From positions 1,088,303 to 1,152,302 of the forward strand of contig JAOZID010000010.1 of assembly GCA_026014465.1 (NCBI GenBank): DNA of 64,000 bases. The letters are read 5' to 3'. A model generated the notes under the pieces. That model ran no database searches, was not told where the DNA came from, and was given only the letters and a program-made list of their open reading frames with translations. Source of the stretch: Candidatus Bathyarchaeota archaeon (GTDB lineage Archaea; Thermoproteota; Bathyarchaeia; Bathyarchaeales; Bathycorpusculaceae). A program made the translations under genes and the position numbers. Numbering within the stretch: the stretch's first letter is position 1; each line of letters begins with the position of its first letter. Below are positions 33,861 to 42,579 of this stretch, in pieces.

Positions 33861-35654
33861 ATGATTGGCTGGAACGGTTACGCATTACAAGTTGACCTCA
33901 CCAAAAAAAGCTGGACCAAAAAAGCCTACAGCACAAAAGTCGCAGAGGAGTTCATAGGCGGCAGAGGCTTTGCCATCAAACACCTGTGGGACACACTACC
34001 AGCAGGAACAGAGCCCCTCTCACCCCAAAACAAACTCATCTTCGCCGCAGGACCCCTAACAGGATTTGCCCTGCCTAACAGTGGCAAACTAGTGGTCGCA
34101 TCCAAAAGCCCCCTCACAGGCGGATACGGCGACGGAAACATCGGCACCTACGCGGCAGTGTACATGCGCAAAGCAGGCTACGACGCCCTAATTGTGGAGG
34201 GGGAATCCACAGAGCCTGTGGTTTTGCATGTTAAGGATGATTTGGTGGAGTTTGTGGATGCTGCGGATTATTGGGGTTTGAGTTCGTTTGAAGCTGAAGC
34301 CAAACTAAAGAAGCGGTATGGGCGTTTTGCGGGTGTTGTTTCGATTGGGCAGGGCGGCGAGAACAAGGTCAAGTTCGCGTGTGTTATGTCTCAGGAGGGA
34401 CGTGCAGGAGGCAGACCGGGCATGGGCGCAGTTATGGGCTCCAAGAAACTCAAAGCCGTCGTGTTCGAAGGCACCCAAGAGTTGCAGGCAGCGCATCCAC
34501 AGGAGCTAAAAGCGGATGCCACCGCAGGATTCAAAGACATCCTAACCAAACCCAAATACGAGTTCTGGAAACGCCAAGGAACCCTAGGCAACGTAGACTG
34601 GAGCAACCAAACCAGCGTCCTCCCAACCCGAAACTACAGCGAAGGCGTCTTTGCCCAAGCCGAAACGGTTAACGGATTTGCCGCAGAAGCCATTAAAACT
34701 GCGAATCGGGGCTGCCCAAACTGTAACATGACCTGCGGAAACGTGGTCACAGACGGCGAGGGATGTGAATCGGAGCTGGATTATGAGAACGTGGCGATGC
34801 TTAGCAGCAACATCGGGTTAGACGACATGGCGCAAGTTGCGGTTTTAAATCGCCTTGCCGACGAGGTGGGGTTGGATTCGATTTCTTTGGGGAACGTTAT
34901 GGGTTTTGCTATTGAAGCGTCTCAGAAAGGCTTGATTCCTGAAAGACTTGAGTGGGGTGATTTTGAGCAGGCAAAACAGTTAATCCAAGACATCGCTTAC
35001 AGGCGCGGCTTGGGCAATTTGCTCGCAGAAGGCGTACGCAATGTTGCGAGTAGAATTGGCGGTGACTCTGCAGGCTGGGCAATACATGTCAAAGGCTTAG
35101 AAGTGAGCGCGTACGACTGCCACGCAACCCCCGCCATGGCTTTAGCATATGGAACCAGCCCCATCGGCGCCCACCACAAAGACGCTTGGGTAGCAGGCTG
35201 GGAAATCGCCAACGACCGAGAAGGCTACAGCCAAGAAAAAGTCGCCAAAGTCATCGAATTCCAAGACGGTCGCGGAATCTATGAGTGCCTGGGCGTGTGT
35301 AGGTTTCCAGTCATAAACATGGGGTTAGACCGCGACTATTACCTGCGTTACTTGAACGCTGCAACGGGCAAACAGTTTGACTGGGATGTGCTGCTGAGGG
35401 TTTCGCAGCGTGTGTTCAATTTGATGCGTGCGTTTTGGGTACGTGAGCACCAAGGCAAATGGAGCAGCCAAATGGACATGCCCCCCGCCCGATGGTTTGA
35501 CGAACCCTTAACAGATGGCGAGTTAAAAGGAGCCAGACTTGACCGCGCAAAATACGAGCAGATGCTACAGGCATACTATGAACTGCGGGGCTGGGACAAA
35601 AACGGCGTGCCAACACCTCAAACCCTAAAAAGCCTTGGGTTAACCCCACTTTAG
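33861..35654 (+). CDS. Aldehyde ferredoxin oxidoreductase (AOR family)
   Basis: 597 residues from ATG 33861 (GGTGA just upstream; GTG/TTG codons earlier are less typical), beginning MIGWNGYALQVDLTKKSW. Fe-S cysteines: RGCPNCNMTCGN (three) and a fourth in ECLGVCRFP. Tungstopterin site features such as GRGFAIKHLWD, GPLTGFALPNSGKL and AYDCHATPAMALAYGTSPIGAHHKD are present. Oxidises aldehydes to acids with ferredoxin in peptide fermentation; exact substrate unknown. TATA at 33805-33812 fits. An isolated gene with no partner subunit. Confidence 0.93.
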   Translation: MIGWNGYALQVDLTKKSWTKKAYSTKVAEEFIGGRGFAIKHLWDTLPAGTEPLSPQNKLIFAAGPLTGFALPNSGKLVVASKSPLTGGYGDGNIGTYAAVYMRKAGYDALIVEGESTEPVVLHVKDDLVEFVDAADYWGLSSFEAEAKLKKRYGRFAGVVSIGQGGENKVKFACVMSQEGRAGGRPGMGAVMGSKKLKAVVFEGTQELQAAHPQELKADATAGFKDILTKPKYEFWKRQGTLGNVDWSNQTSVLPTRNYSEGVFAQAETVNGFAAEAIKTANRGCPNCNMTCGNVVTDGEGCESELDYENVAMLSSNIGLDDMAQVAVLNRLADEVGLDSISLGNVMGFAIEASQKGLIPERLEWGDFEQAKQLIQDIAYRRGLGNLLAEGVRNVASRIGGDSAGWAIHVKGLEVSAYDCHATPAMALAYGTSPIGAHHKDAWVAGWEIANDREGYSQEKVAKVIEFQDGRGIYECLGVCRFPVINMGLDRDYYLRYLNAATGKQFDWDVLLRVSQRVFNLMRAFWVREHQGKWSSQMDMPPARWFDEPLTDGELKGARLDRAKYEQMLQAYYELRGWDKNGVPTPQTLKSLGLTPL

Positions 35655-35682
35655 GCAGCAACGAAACAAACAGGAGACGTTG

Positions 35683-37125
35683 TTAGTAGGATTTGGCGAA
35701 GTAGACGAGGTCTTTGGCTTTTTGGTTGCAGTAGATGCAGTTGGTGGTGGGTTGTTCTTTTTGGAAGGGTTCTACACGTATGGTGGCGCTGGTTTCTTCT
35801 TTGATTTTTGCTTCGCATTCGGGGTTGCCGCACCATGCAGCTTTCAGAAAGCCGCCTTTTTGGCTTAGGACTTTTTTGAATTCTTCGTAGCTTTTGATGT
35901 GGGTGGTTTTTGCTTCTAGGTTTTCTCGGGCTTTAACGTAGAGGCTGCGCTGAATTTCCTCAAGCAAAGCCTGCACCTGCTCCACCACATCAGCGTCGGC
36001 TACGGCGGTTTTTTGTTTGACGTCACGGCGAACCAAAGTAACCTGCCCCTGCTTAAGATCACGCGGACCAATCTCAACACGCACAGGAACGCCCTTGAGT
36101 TCCCACTGGTTAAATTTCCATCCAGGCGTGTATTCTTCGCGGTTATCAAAAACCACCGACAGCCCCCGCTCTTGAAGTTTGACCGCGGTTTCTTTGGCTT
36201 TAGCGGCTATATCGTTGGGGTCAGCACCCTTATACGGAATAGGAACAATGACAACTTGGATGGGCGCGATTCTAGGCGGCAACACCAAACCTTTGTCGTC
36301 TCCGTGGACCATAACTAAGGCGCCGATGAGTCGGGTGGTTATGCCCCAGCTGGTCTGCCAAACGTAATGGTCTTTTTCGTCTTCGCCGATGTAGGTGATG
36401 TTGAAGACTTTGCCAAAGTTTTGTCCCAGATTATGTGAGGTGCCCATTTGCAGGGCTTTCCCGTCAGGCATCATGGCTTCTAGGGCGGTGGTGTAGTCTG
36501 CGCCTGCAAATTTTTCGCTCTCAGTTTTGGTGCCCACGATGACGGGTATGGCGAGGTAGTTTTCCATGAGGTCACGGTATTCTTCGAGCGCGTAAAGCAC
36601 CTGTTCTTGGGCTTGCTCGGCGGTGGCGTGGGCGGTGTGTCCTTCTTGCCAGAGGAACTCGCGGGTGCGCAAAAACAGTTTGGTAGCTTTGGTTTCCCAC
36701 CTTACGATGTTGCACCACTGATTAAGTTTCAAGGGCAAATCACGCCAACTGCGAATCCACTTAGAAAACGCATCATACATTATAGTCTCAGAAGTGGGGC
36801 GAACCGCCAACTTTTCCTCCAAGGGAGTGCTGCCGCCTTGAGTTATCCACGCAACCTCAGGAGTAAACCCCTCAAAATGCTCCGATTCCTGCTTCAAAAA
36901 ACCCTCAGGAATAAACATAGGAAAATAAACGTTCTTGTGACCAGTCGCCTTAATCTTACGGTTAATAACATCCTGAATTTTCTCCCACATAGCATACGCG
37001 TCTTCACGAATAATCATACAACCCTTCACAGGCGCATAATCCGCCAACCCAGAACGCAAAACAACCTGCGTATACCACTCAGAAAAATCCTCACCCTTCC
37101 GCGCAGTCACACCAATATCCGACAT
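35683..37125 (-). CDS. proS: Prolyl-tRNA synthetase, archaeal/eukaryal type
   Basis: 480 residues, the short ProRS without the bacterial editing insert. Class II signs: PVKGCMIIREDAYAMWEKIQ (motif 1), RWETKATKLFLRTREFLWQEGHTAH (motif 2 region), GITTRLIGALVMVHGDDKGLVLPPRIAP (motif 3). C-terminal zinc domain with CGNPECEAKI and CIYCNQ and the Tyr end VYFAKSY. ATG start. Converges with AOR. Confidence 0.97.
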   Translation of the reverse strand: MSDIGVTARKGEDFSEWYTQVVLRSGLADYAPVKGCMIIREDAYAMWEKIQDVINRKIKATGHKNVYFPMFIPEGFLKQESEHFEGFTPEVAWITQGGSTPLEEKLAVRPTSETIMYDAFSKWIRSWRDLPLKLNQWCNIVRWETKATKLFLRTREFLWQEGHTAHATAEQAQEQVLYALEEYRDLMENYLAIPVIVGTKTESEKFAGADYTTALEAMMPDGKALQMGTSHNLGQNFGKVFNITYIGEDEKDHYVWQTSWGITTRLIGALVMVHGDDKGLVLPPRIAPIQVVIVPIPYKGADPNDIAAKAKETAVKLQERGLSVVFDNREEYTPGWKFNQWELKGVPVRVEIGPRDLKQGQVTLVRRDVKQKTAVADADVVEQVQALLEEIQRSLYVKARENLEAKTTHIKSYEEFKKVLSQKGGFLKAAWCGNPECEAKIKEETSATIRVEPFQKEQPTTNCIYCNQKAKDLVYFAKSY

Positions 37126-37278
37126 AACAATCGCTCATACGTCTCACACTCCCACAATATAAAACCATACCCAAACAAAAAAACTCAACAAACAACAAAC
37201 CAAAAAGAAACACGTAAACGGGTAAACAAAACCACTTTTGAACGAGTTCTCGATTCAGCGAACAGGTAAAAAATAGGG

Positions 37279-37375
37279 ATATAAACTTAGGACTTTCTGC
37301 GACACAAGAAGACTTTTTGGGACGTTTTAGGACGCAACCTAACCGTTTTTTAGGCGCTAAAGCGCGAAAGCAATC
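37279..37375. other. TATA box and small hairpins upstream of the DUF354 gene
   Basis: The gap 37126-37471 holds GATATAAAC at 37279-37287, and about 55-70 nt beyond it two small inverted repeats: CCTAA/TTAGG (37338-37354) and GCGC-TAAA-GCGC (37354-37365). No reading frame of note. Could be a small RNA or a long leader, but the arms are short, and the gene itself has a closer TATA box. Confidence 0.25.
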
Positions 37376-37431
37376 CAAAACGGGTTCTGCGTAAACCTAT
37401 AGGGGGGCTGTTAGAAAGCAGAGTTAGTGAA

Positions 37432-37440
37432 ATTTATAAT
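37432..37440 (+). promoter_or_regulatory. TATA box setting the start of the DUF354 gene
   Basis: ATTTATAAT is 36 nt before ATG 37472. It lies inside the longer open frame that begins at GTG 37427, so the shorter start at 37472 is the likely one. Confidence 0.5.
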
Positions 37441-37471
37441 AACGGGGGCGTGTTTTCTAAACGAGATTGTT

Positions 37472-38506
37472 ATGCCTGATGTTTGGTTGGATACGGTTAC
37501 GCCCAAAATTAGCATAGTTATTCATAGTTTGCTGCCAAGTTTGCACGCGAAGGGGTATAGTACGTTGGTTTCAGCTAAGAAACAGACGCAGACCACAGAT
37601 TTGCTGGATGCGTTGGAGGTGCCGTATTATGCTGTTGGGGATTATGGGGCAACGGTGGAGGAAAAGTTAGCGGCAGATGCTAACCGAACATTAGAGTTTT
37701 TAGAGCTCTTCAAGAAAGTAGGCAAACCCAAAGTTTTATGGGCACACGGCGATGTGGCAGCCATTCGAACCGCATTTGGACTAAAAATTCCTATTGTGTA
37801 CGCAAATGATACGGTGTTTGCTTATCACGTAGCGCGTTTGGCGGCTCCGTTGGTGGATTGGCTAGTTGCGCCTGTGAGTTTTGGTAAGTCATGGAGCAAA
37901 TATGGCATATCCAAGAGCAGGATTGTGCATTATGATGGGTTGGAGGAGGTTTCGTGGATGCAAGGCAGCGGCTTTGAAGCGCCAGAGTTTGTTAAGGAAC
38001 TGGCGGATATGCGACCTACGGTGTTGTTTAGGGACGCTGAGTACCAAGCTAGCTACTGTAGCGAAGTCAAGGTCGATACGCAGCGGCTTTTAGAAGAGTT
38101 GAGTAAGGTGGCGACGGTGGTTTATTTGCCGCGGTATGAGAAAGAAAAAGAACGCCTCAAGGATTTGGAGAATGTTTGGACGCCGCCTAAGCCCGTGTTA
38201 ACCGCGCAGCTTTTGCCCTACATTGACTTGATGGTTGGCAGCGGCGGAACCGCATGCAGAGAAACCGCCCTCGCAGGCATACCCACCATAAACTTCCACT
38301 TCTGGGATGTGCAAGCGCGCTACCTTCACAAAAAAGGCTTCCCCATCCAAATCCAGAAAAACACAAACAAAATCCTAAAAGAAGCCAAGAAAATCCTGCA
38401 AAACCCCAAGCAGTACAAGATGGACACCAAAGAGGCGCTGTCAAAGTTGGAGTCGCCTGTTCCAGTTTGGACCAAATATATTGAGCGTTGCCTGCGCCCG
38501 ACTTAA
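37472..38506 (+). CDS. DUF354-family GT-B glycosyltransferase-like protein
   Basis: 344 residues from ATG 37472; the frame is open to a GTG at 37427. Begins MPDVWLDTVTPKISIVIHSL, the usual start of archaeal DUF354 proteins, with a GT-B fold: VLWAHGDVAAIRTAFGLKIP, a His/Tyr turn FAYHVARLAAPL, and the sugar-nucleotide binding region DLMVGSGGTACRETALAGIP (MurG-like GGT). Lipid- or wall-sugar transfer is probable. Next to a GT2 and a deacetylase/acyltransferase fusion, together a surface-glycan region. Confidence 0.8.
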   Translation: MPDVWLDTVTPKISIVIHSLLPSLHAKGYSTLVSAKKQTQTTDLLDALEVPYYAVGDYGATVEEKLAADANRTLEFLELFKKVGKPKVLWAHGDVAAIRTAFGLKIPIVYANDTVFAYHVARLAAPLVDWLVAPVSFGKSWSKYGISKSRIVHYDGLEEVSWMQGSGFEAPEFVKELADMRPTVLFRDAEYQASYCSEVKVDTQRLLEELSKVATVVYLPRYEKEKERLKDLENVWTPPKPVLTAQLLPYIDLMVGSGGTACRETALAGIPTINFHFWDVQARYLHKKGFPIQIQKNTNKILKEAKKILQNPKQYKMDTKEALSKLESPVPVWTKYIERCLRPT

Positions 38507-38527
38507 AGCCCGCAAAGGCGTGGTTGG

Positions 38528-39415
38528 TTAGTTGAATTTTCCTGTTTCTAGGTAGCCTTTTAGGTAGTAGAAGCGAATTAGCGGGTGGATGGCTGCGATG
38601 GTGGCGTCTTTGGTTTTGAAGGCTACGAAGATGCCTGTTAGGGGGGCGGTGAAGAAGCGTGAGAGGATGCTGTTGCGGGTGATTGGTGGGGGCTTGTTGG
38701 TTTCTATTTCGATTCTGCCCCATATCTCGTTTAGCTGCGTTGCATACCAGTATTGATGTTTTAGTTCTTGGTTTAGTCCTTGGCGTATGTGAACGGATTG
38801 GACGTTGTAGTCTACAATCCAGTGATAACCAGCCTGTTCGAGCCGATAAGCCAATGTGGTGTCTACGCCCGCGTTAACTTTAATCTTGGGAAAGCCCCCA
38901 ATTTCGCGTATAGCCGCGGTTTTGTAGATGGTGTTATCCAAGGTTTTGCCTAACGTGAACGCTGCCATCTGTCGTGTCCGCAGCCAAGAAGCCAAATACG
39001 CTTCGCCACGGTACTTTTTTGCCACGTACTGCTGAAGCTTCTTAACACCATGGGGTTTGTTGGCAAAACGCATACCTGACGCCGCGCCGACCCCACGTTT
39101 TTCGAGCAGGGGCGGAATTGTTTTCCACCAGTTAGGAGTTAAAAGCAGGTCCTGTTCAAAACTTACAAAGTATTCGCTGGTGACGTGTTTGAGGGTGGTG
39201 TTTGCGCCGTCGCTTATGCCTGTGCCTTGGTTGTACACGACAGTCCAGCCTAAAGACTCCGCGATTTCCCGTGTCTCATCGGTGCTGTGGTCGTCAGCTA
39301 TTATGCGATTTTGAACGTTTTTTGCGGGTATGACCTTGTTAATCTGCTTTAAGACGGCAGGCAAGGTTTGTGCCCCGTTTTTAGTCCACATCACCAAGTC
39401 AACTTTTTTGTTCAT
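38528..39415 (-). CDS. Family 2 glycosyltransferase
   Basis: 295 residues. GT-A fold: LVMWTKNGAQTLPAVLKQI start, the DxD-like RIIADDHSTDETREIAES, then EYFVSFEQDLLLTPNWW as the second acidic site and GGFPKIKVNAGVDTTLAYRL. No membrane segment is obvious, though IHPLIRFYYLKGYL near the end may lie on the membrane. Donor and acceptor unknown. Diverges from the 490-residue fusion gene. Confidence 0.9.
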   Translation of the reverse strand: MNKKVDLVMWTKNGAQTLPAVLKQINKVIPAKNVQNRIIADDHSTDETREIAESLGWTVVYNQGTGISDGANTTLKHVTSEYFVSFEQDLLLTPNWWKTIPPLLEKRGVGAASGMRFANKPHGVKKLQQYVAKKYRGEAYLASWLRTRQMAAFTLGKTLDNTIYKTAAIREIGGFPKIKVNAGVDTTLAYRLEQAGYHWIVDYNVQSVHIRQGLNQELKHQYWYATQLNEIWGRIEIETNKPPPITRNSILSRFFTAPLTGIFVAFKTKDATIAAIHPLIRFYYLKGYLETGKFN

Positions 39416-39528
39416 CGGGTCTGCGCAGCCTTCAAGTTATGAGTTTACTGTAGCTCTTAGGGGTAAAAACTTTTCCACTTCCCATCTAAACCTGCCCTTT
39501 AGAAAAGGTTTTGTTTAGCAGGGGAGAA

Positions 39529-39537
39529 CTTATAATC
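39529..39537 (+). promoter_or_regulatory. TATA box for the deacetylase/acetyltransferase fusion
   Basis: CTTATAATC about 42 nt upstream of ATG 39575, with AAGGAG shortly after it. A transcript start near 39558 is expected. Confidence 0.45.
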
Positions 39538-39574
39538 TAAGGAGCTTTCAATAACAGAATAGCACGATGCAATC

Positions 39575-41047
39575 ATGATAAAAATCAGGTTAGACGTGGA
39601 CTACCCGTATCCGTCACGGATTCAAAGCTTCCTATTCACAGCCCTAAACACCCAAGTTGACAAAAACTACCTGAAAAACTCTAAAATCATCGCCAAAATG
39701 GTCAACGAATCAAAACAAGACGTCAAAGCATACTGGTTCTTCACTCCCCAAACCATACCCGACAACAAAACCTTCAAACTACTAGACCCCAAAAAACACG
39801 AAATCGCTCTACACGTAGCAACCGACCCCTACGGCGAATGGAAAACCCTAGAAAAAGCAACAGGACGCCAAGTCAAATACTACACCGTCCACGGAACCGC
39901 CCGCAAAATTGCACGAATAATGTGGAGACGCAAAATCTGGGAAGCAAAAGCCCCCATCCCCAAAAATTTCCCACTAAAATCATTTTACGACTTCCCCACC
40001 CTGCCTTTGGATTGGCTGTGTCACCGTGACCCTACGGACTTGGCAGTTAAAATCGCAAAAGAAAAAATCGCCAAAAACACAGTCATACATATTCACCCTG
40101 AATGGCTCTTCCAAAGCGGAACCTTCAACCCGCGAGGACCATACTACGAAACATTAAAGATACTTCTTGATGTGGATGGCGAATTGGATGGTTTGGCAGT
40201 GCACCGCCGCGTGTTTGCAAAGGTTGCTCAGTATCAAGAAGAGAAAGAATACCTAAAGGATTATGCGCCCTCGGAGAAGTTTTTGGGAAAACTCACAGAC
40301 AGAGACGCCGACATTTTCACATTCATCGAAAGAACATGGTGCTGCCCCATAACCAACCCGCCCAGCAACTGGCTAAAAACAAAAGACAACATCGCGCTCC
40401 TACAAGTGCCCCCCTACGAAAAATGGCTGTCTAATGTGGGCAAAAAAACCCGAAACATGATTCGCAAAGCCAACAAAAACGGCGTAACAACCCAGACCGT
40501 GCAGCCCACAAAAGAGCTAGCACAAGGCATCTGGCAAATCTACAATGAAACCCCCATACGGCAGGGCAGGGCTTTTTCGCATTACGGCATATCCTTAGAG
40601 GCAGTGGAAAACCAAGTCATCAAAACGCAAAACAGCACGTTTATTGGCGCATTTTTTGAAGAGCAGCTAGTTGGGTTTGTGCAGCTTGTTCACGGCGACC
40701 AAATAATGGTCATGGCGCAGATTCTTTCTTTGCAAAAATTCTGGGACAAAGCCGTCAACAACGCCTTAATTGCCAAAGCAGTAGAAGTCTGCGCCACAAC
40801 AGGCGAGAAATGGCTTATGTACGGTAGAATGGGCAACCATCCTTCACTGGACACGTTCAAAGAAAACAACGGCTTTGCCAAATGCAACCTCACAAGATAC
40901 TACGTGCCCCTAACCCGAAAAGGACACATAACCGCTAAGCTGGGGCTTCACAAAAAACCCAAAGATGCCCTGCCAGAGAGCCTCAAGGGCGCGTTCATTC
41001 CGCTTTTTAACTGGATAAGCCGAACGAAGACCAAAATAAAAACGTAA
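39575..41047 (+). CDS. Polysaccharide-deacetylase-like domain fused to a FemAB/GNAT acyltransferase domain
   Basis: 490 residues. The N-terminal ~220 look like a NodB-type deacetylase: IRLDVDYPYPSR (acidic metal site), ALHVATDPYGEW, YYTVHGTARKI, and HIHPEWLFQS (late His motif). The C-terminal ~240 fit a FemAB/GNAT acyltransferase: VPPYEKWLSNVGKKTRNMIRKA, IGAFFEEQLVGFVQLVHGD, and WLMYGRMGNHPSLDTFKENNGF as in MprF/FemX-type acceptors. Such a pair would remove one acyl group and add another on a cell-surface sugar. Domain calls are by motif. Confidence 0.65.
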   Translation: MIKIRLDVDYPYPSRIQSFLFTALNTQVDKNYLKNSKIIAKMVNESKQDVKAYWFFTPQTIPDNKTFKLLDPKKHEIALHVATDPYGEWKTLEKATGRQVKYYTVHGTARKIARIMWRRKIWEAKAPIPKNFPLKSFYDFPTLPLDWLCHRDPTDLAVKIAKEKIAKNTVIHIHPEWLFQSGTFNPRGPYYETLKILLDVDGELDGLAVHRRVFAKVAQYQEEKEYLKDYAPSEKFLGKLTDRDADIFTFIERTWCCPITNPPSNWLKTKDNIALLQVPPYEKWLSNVGKKTRNMIRKANKNGVTTQTVQPTKELAQGIWQIYNETPIRQGRAFSHYGISLEAVENQVIKTQNSTFIGAFFEEQLVGFVQLVHGDQIMVMAQILSLQKFWDKAVNNALIAKAVEVCATTGEKWLMYGRMGNHPSLDTFKENNGFAKCNLTRYYVPLTRKGHITAKLGLHKKPKDALPESLKGAFIPLFNWISRTKTKIKT

Positions 41048-41056
41048 AAAGTTTGG

Positions 41057-41326
41057 CTATAGTAGCAGGTCGGAGAGGAGTTTGTTTAGTTGTTCGCGGT
41101 TTTTGATGCCTCGAAAGATTGCTTTTCCGCTTGAGTATAGCCTGAAGCTGTAGTTTTGGAATGTGAGTTCGCAGATGATGCCTGCGAGACTGTTTTTTAG
41201 CGTGGCTTTTTTGCGTATACGCGCTAGGGCTTCTTCTTTTTTATCATACTTGAAAACGACAATCACGTCGCGTTCGGCGCCGCAGGTTCCTTCTACGCGG
41301 GCTACGTAGTCTTCGATGGTGCTCAT
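41057..41326 (-). CDS. Small single-repeat TBP-like-fold protein (tentative)
   Basis: 89 residues. C-terminal half reads ICELTFQNYSFRLYSSGKAIFRG then IKNREQLNKLLSDLL, close to the pattern of one TATA-binding-protein repeat (strands, SSGK, ..G.k.., helix). A single such repeat also forms the N-terminus of RNase HIII. ATG overlaps the sufS stop by 4 nt, making it the last gene of the Fe-S operon. Two Cys (C15, C52). Function unknown. Confidence 0.6.
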   Translation of the reverse strand: MSTIEDYVARVEGTCGAERDVIVVFKYDKKEEALARIRKKATLKNSLAGIICELTFQNYSFRLYSSGKAIFRGIKNREQLNKLLSDLLL

Positions 41327-42567
41327 TGTAGTTTCTCCAACTCCTGCAAAACCTCTACGAAGCGGTCTATTTCTTCTTTAGTATTATACAAGTAGAAGCT
41401 AGCGCGGGCGGAGGATTTTAGCTGGAAAATCTGGTGCAGGGGCTGGGCACAGTGGTATCCGCTACGAATCATAACCCCAAAAGTATCCAAAAACAACGCG
41501 ACATCGTGGCTGCCAAGACCCTCTACGCTAAAAGGCATAATGCCGCATTTAAGCGAGGTATCTGTGGTTCCATGCAACCGAAGTTTACTGCAACACGAGA
41601 GCATGCGTTCCATAGCATACTTGGTTAACGTTTTTTCGTGCTCAAAAATCTCTTTCATGCCCCACTGCTGCAAATACTTAATCGCCGCGCCCAAACCAAC
41701 GGTGCCTGCGATGTTTGGGGTGCCTGCTTCAAACTTCCATGGTGTTTCGTTCCAGCTAATGCTGCACTGCCGTGTTTGGGGACTGTAGGAGACATCGTTT
41801 ATCATTTCGCCTCCGCCTTGAAACGGAGCCATCTCATCAAGCAAGTGTTTTTTGCCGTAGAGCACGCCTATGCCTGTTGGTCCCAGCATTTTGTGCCCCG
41901 AAAAAGCCAAGAAATCCGCGTCTAAATCCTGCACGTCCACAGGCAAATGCGGAACCGACTGCGCCGCATCGACCAGCATCAAAGCTCTGTGGTCGTGGGC
42001 AACTTTGGCTACGCGTTTGACGTCGTTGATTATGCCTGTGACGTTGGAGACTTGGCTTAGGCAGGCAAGCTTGGTTTTACTTGAAAACTTGGATTCAAAA
42101 TCCTCGTAGTCCAAGGTGCCGTCGCTGTGAACCTGCGCGTACTTGATGGTGAAACCTTTGAGTTTGGAGATGAGCTCCCAAGGAACGATGTTGCTGTGAT
42201 GCTCTAGCAAAGAAAGTAGGACTTCATCGCCTTCTTTGAGGTTGGGTAGCCCCCAAGAATACGCGGCTAGGTTTATGGCTTCGGTGGTTCCGCGGGTGAA
42301 TATGATTTCGGCGGGTTGTTTGGCGTTTATGAATTTGGCGGTAGCTTCGCGAGCGCCCTCGTGCAGGTCGGTTGCTTCTATGGAGAGCGTGTGGACGGCG
42401 CGGTGAACGTTGCCGTTGTGGTTTGCGTAGAAATCGGCGATGGCATCTATGACGGCTTGGGGTTTTTGGGTTGTGGCGGCGTTATCAAAATAGATGAGTC
42501 TGTGGTTGTTGGCGGTGCGGTTTAAGATAGGGAAATCGTCGCGTATTTTGGGGACGTCAAGGATTAT
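41323..42567 (-). CDS. sufS: Cysteine desulfurase SufS, with a non-canonical start
   Basis: A PLP enzyme of 414 codons if read from ATA 42567. PLP Lys in FSGHKMLGP is residue 226, the same number as in E. coli SufS, and the active Cys is in SGYHCAQP (373). N-terminal parts IRDDFPIL, LIYFDNAATTQKPQAV and NGNVHRAVHTLS are all in frame and typical, but there is no ATG, GTG or TTG in the first 119 codons; the first is a TTG at 42210, which would cut off a third of the fold. The ATA codon sits in an ATAA overlap with the iscU stop, seven nt after GGAGG. Supplies sulfur to the scaffold next door. Confidence 0.85.
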   Translation of the reverse strand: MILDVPKIRDDFPILNRTANNHRLIYFDNAATTQKPQAVIDAIADFYANHNGNVHRAVHTLSIEATDLHEGAREATAKFINAKQPAEIIFTRGTTEAINLAAYSWGLPNLKEGDEVLLSLLEHHSNIVPWELISKLKGFTIKYAQVHSDGTLDYEDFESKFSSKTKLACLSQVSNVTGIINDVKRVAKVAHDHRALMLVDAAQSVPHLPVDVQDLDADFLAFSGHKMLGPTGIGVLYGKKHLLDEMAPFQGGGEMINDVSYSPQTRQCSISWNETPWKFEAGTPNIAGTVGLGAAIKYLQQWGMKEIFEHEKTLTKYAMERMLSCCSKLRLHGTTDTSLKCGIMPFSVEGLGSHDVALFLDTFGVMIRSGYHCAQPLHQIFQLKSSARASFYLYNTKEEIDRFVEVLQELEKLQ

Positions 42568-42579
42568 TTTTCTTCCTCC
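42559..42579 (-). other. iscU-sufS junction: SD plus A5 run plus ATAA overlap
   Basis: On the minus strand this reads a GGAGG-type SD, AAGAAAAA, then TAA (iscU stop), CC TT. The sufS frame is -1 relative to iscU: a single slip on the AAA codon before TAA would join the two proteins in frame. Alternatively translation restarts at ATA (42567-42565), an analogue of the common ATGA overlap. Confidence 0.6.

Noticed and set aside
37091-37378. Minus-strand 95-codon frame upstream of proS
   Set aside because: Cys/Phe-rich, overlaps the proS start and crosses TATA-like and hairpin elements; no coding signature.
41323-42210. Treating sufS as a truncated 295-residue enzyme starting at TTG 42210
   Set aside because: The missing N-terminal third is encoded immediately upstream in the same frame with all family motifs, so truncation is not the right reading.
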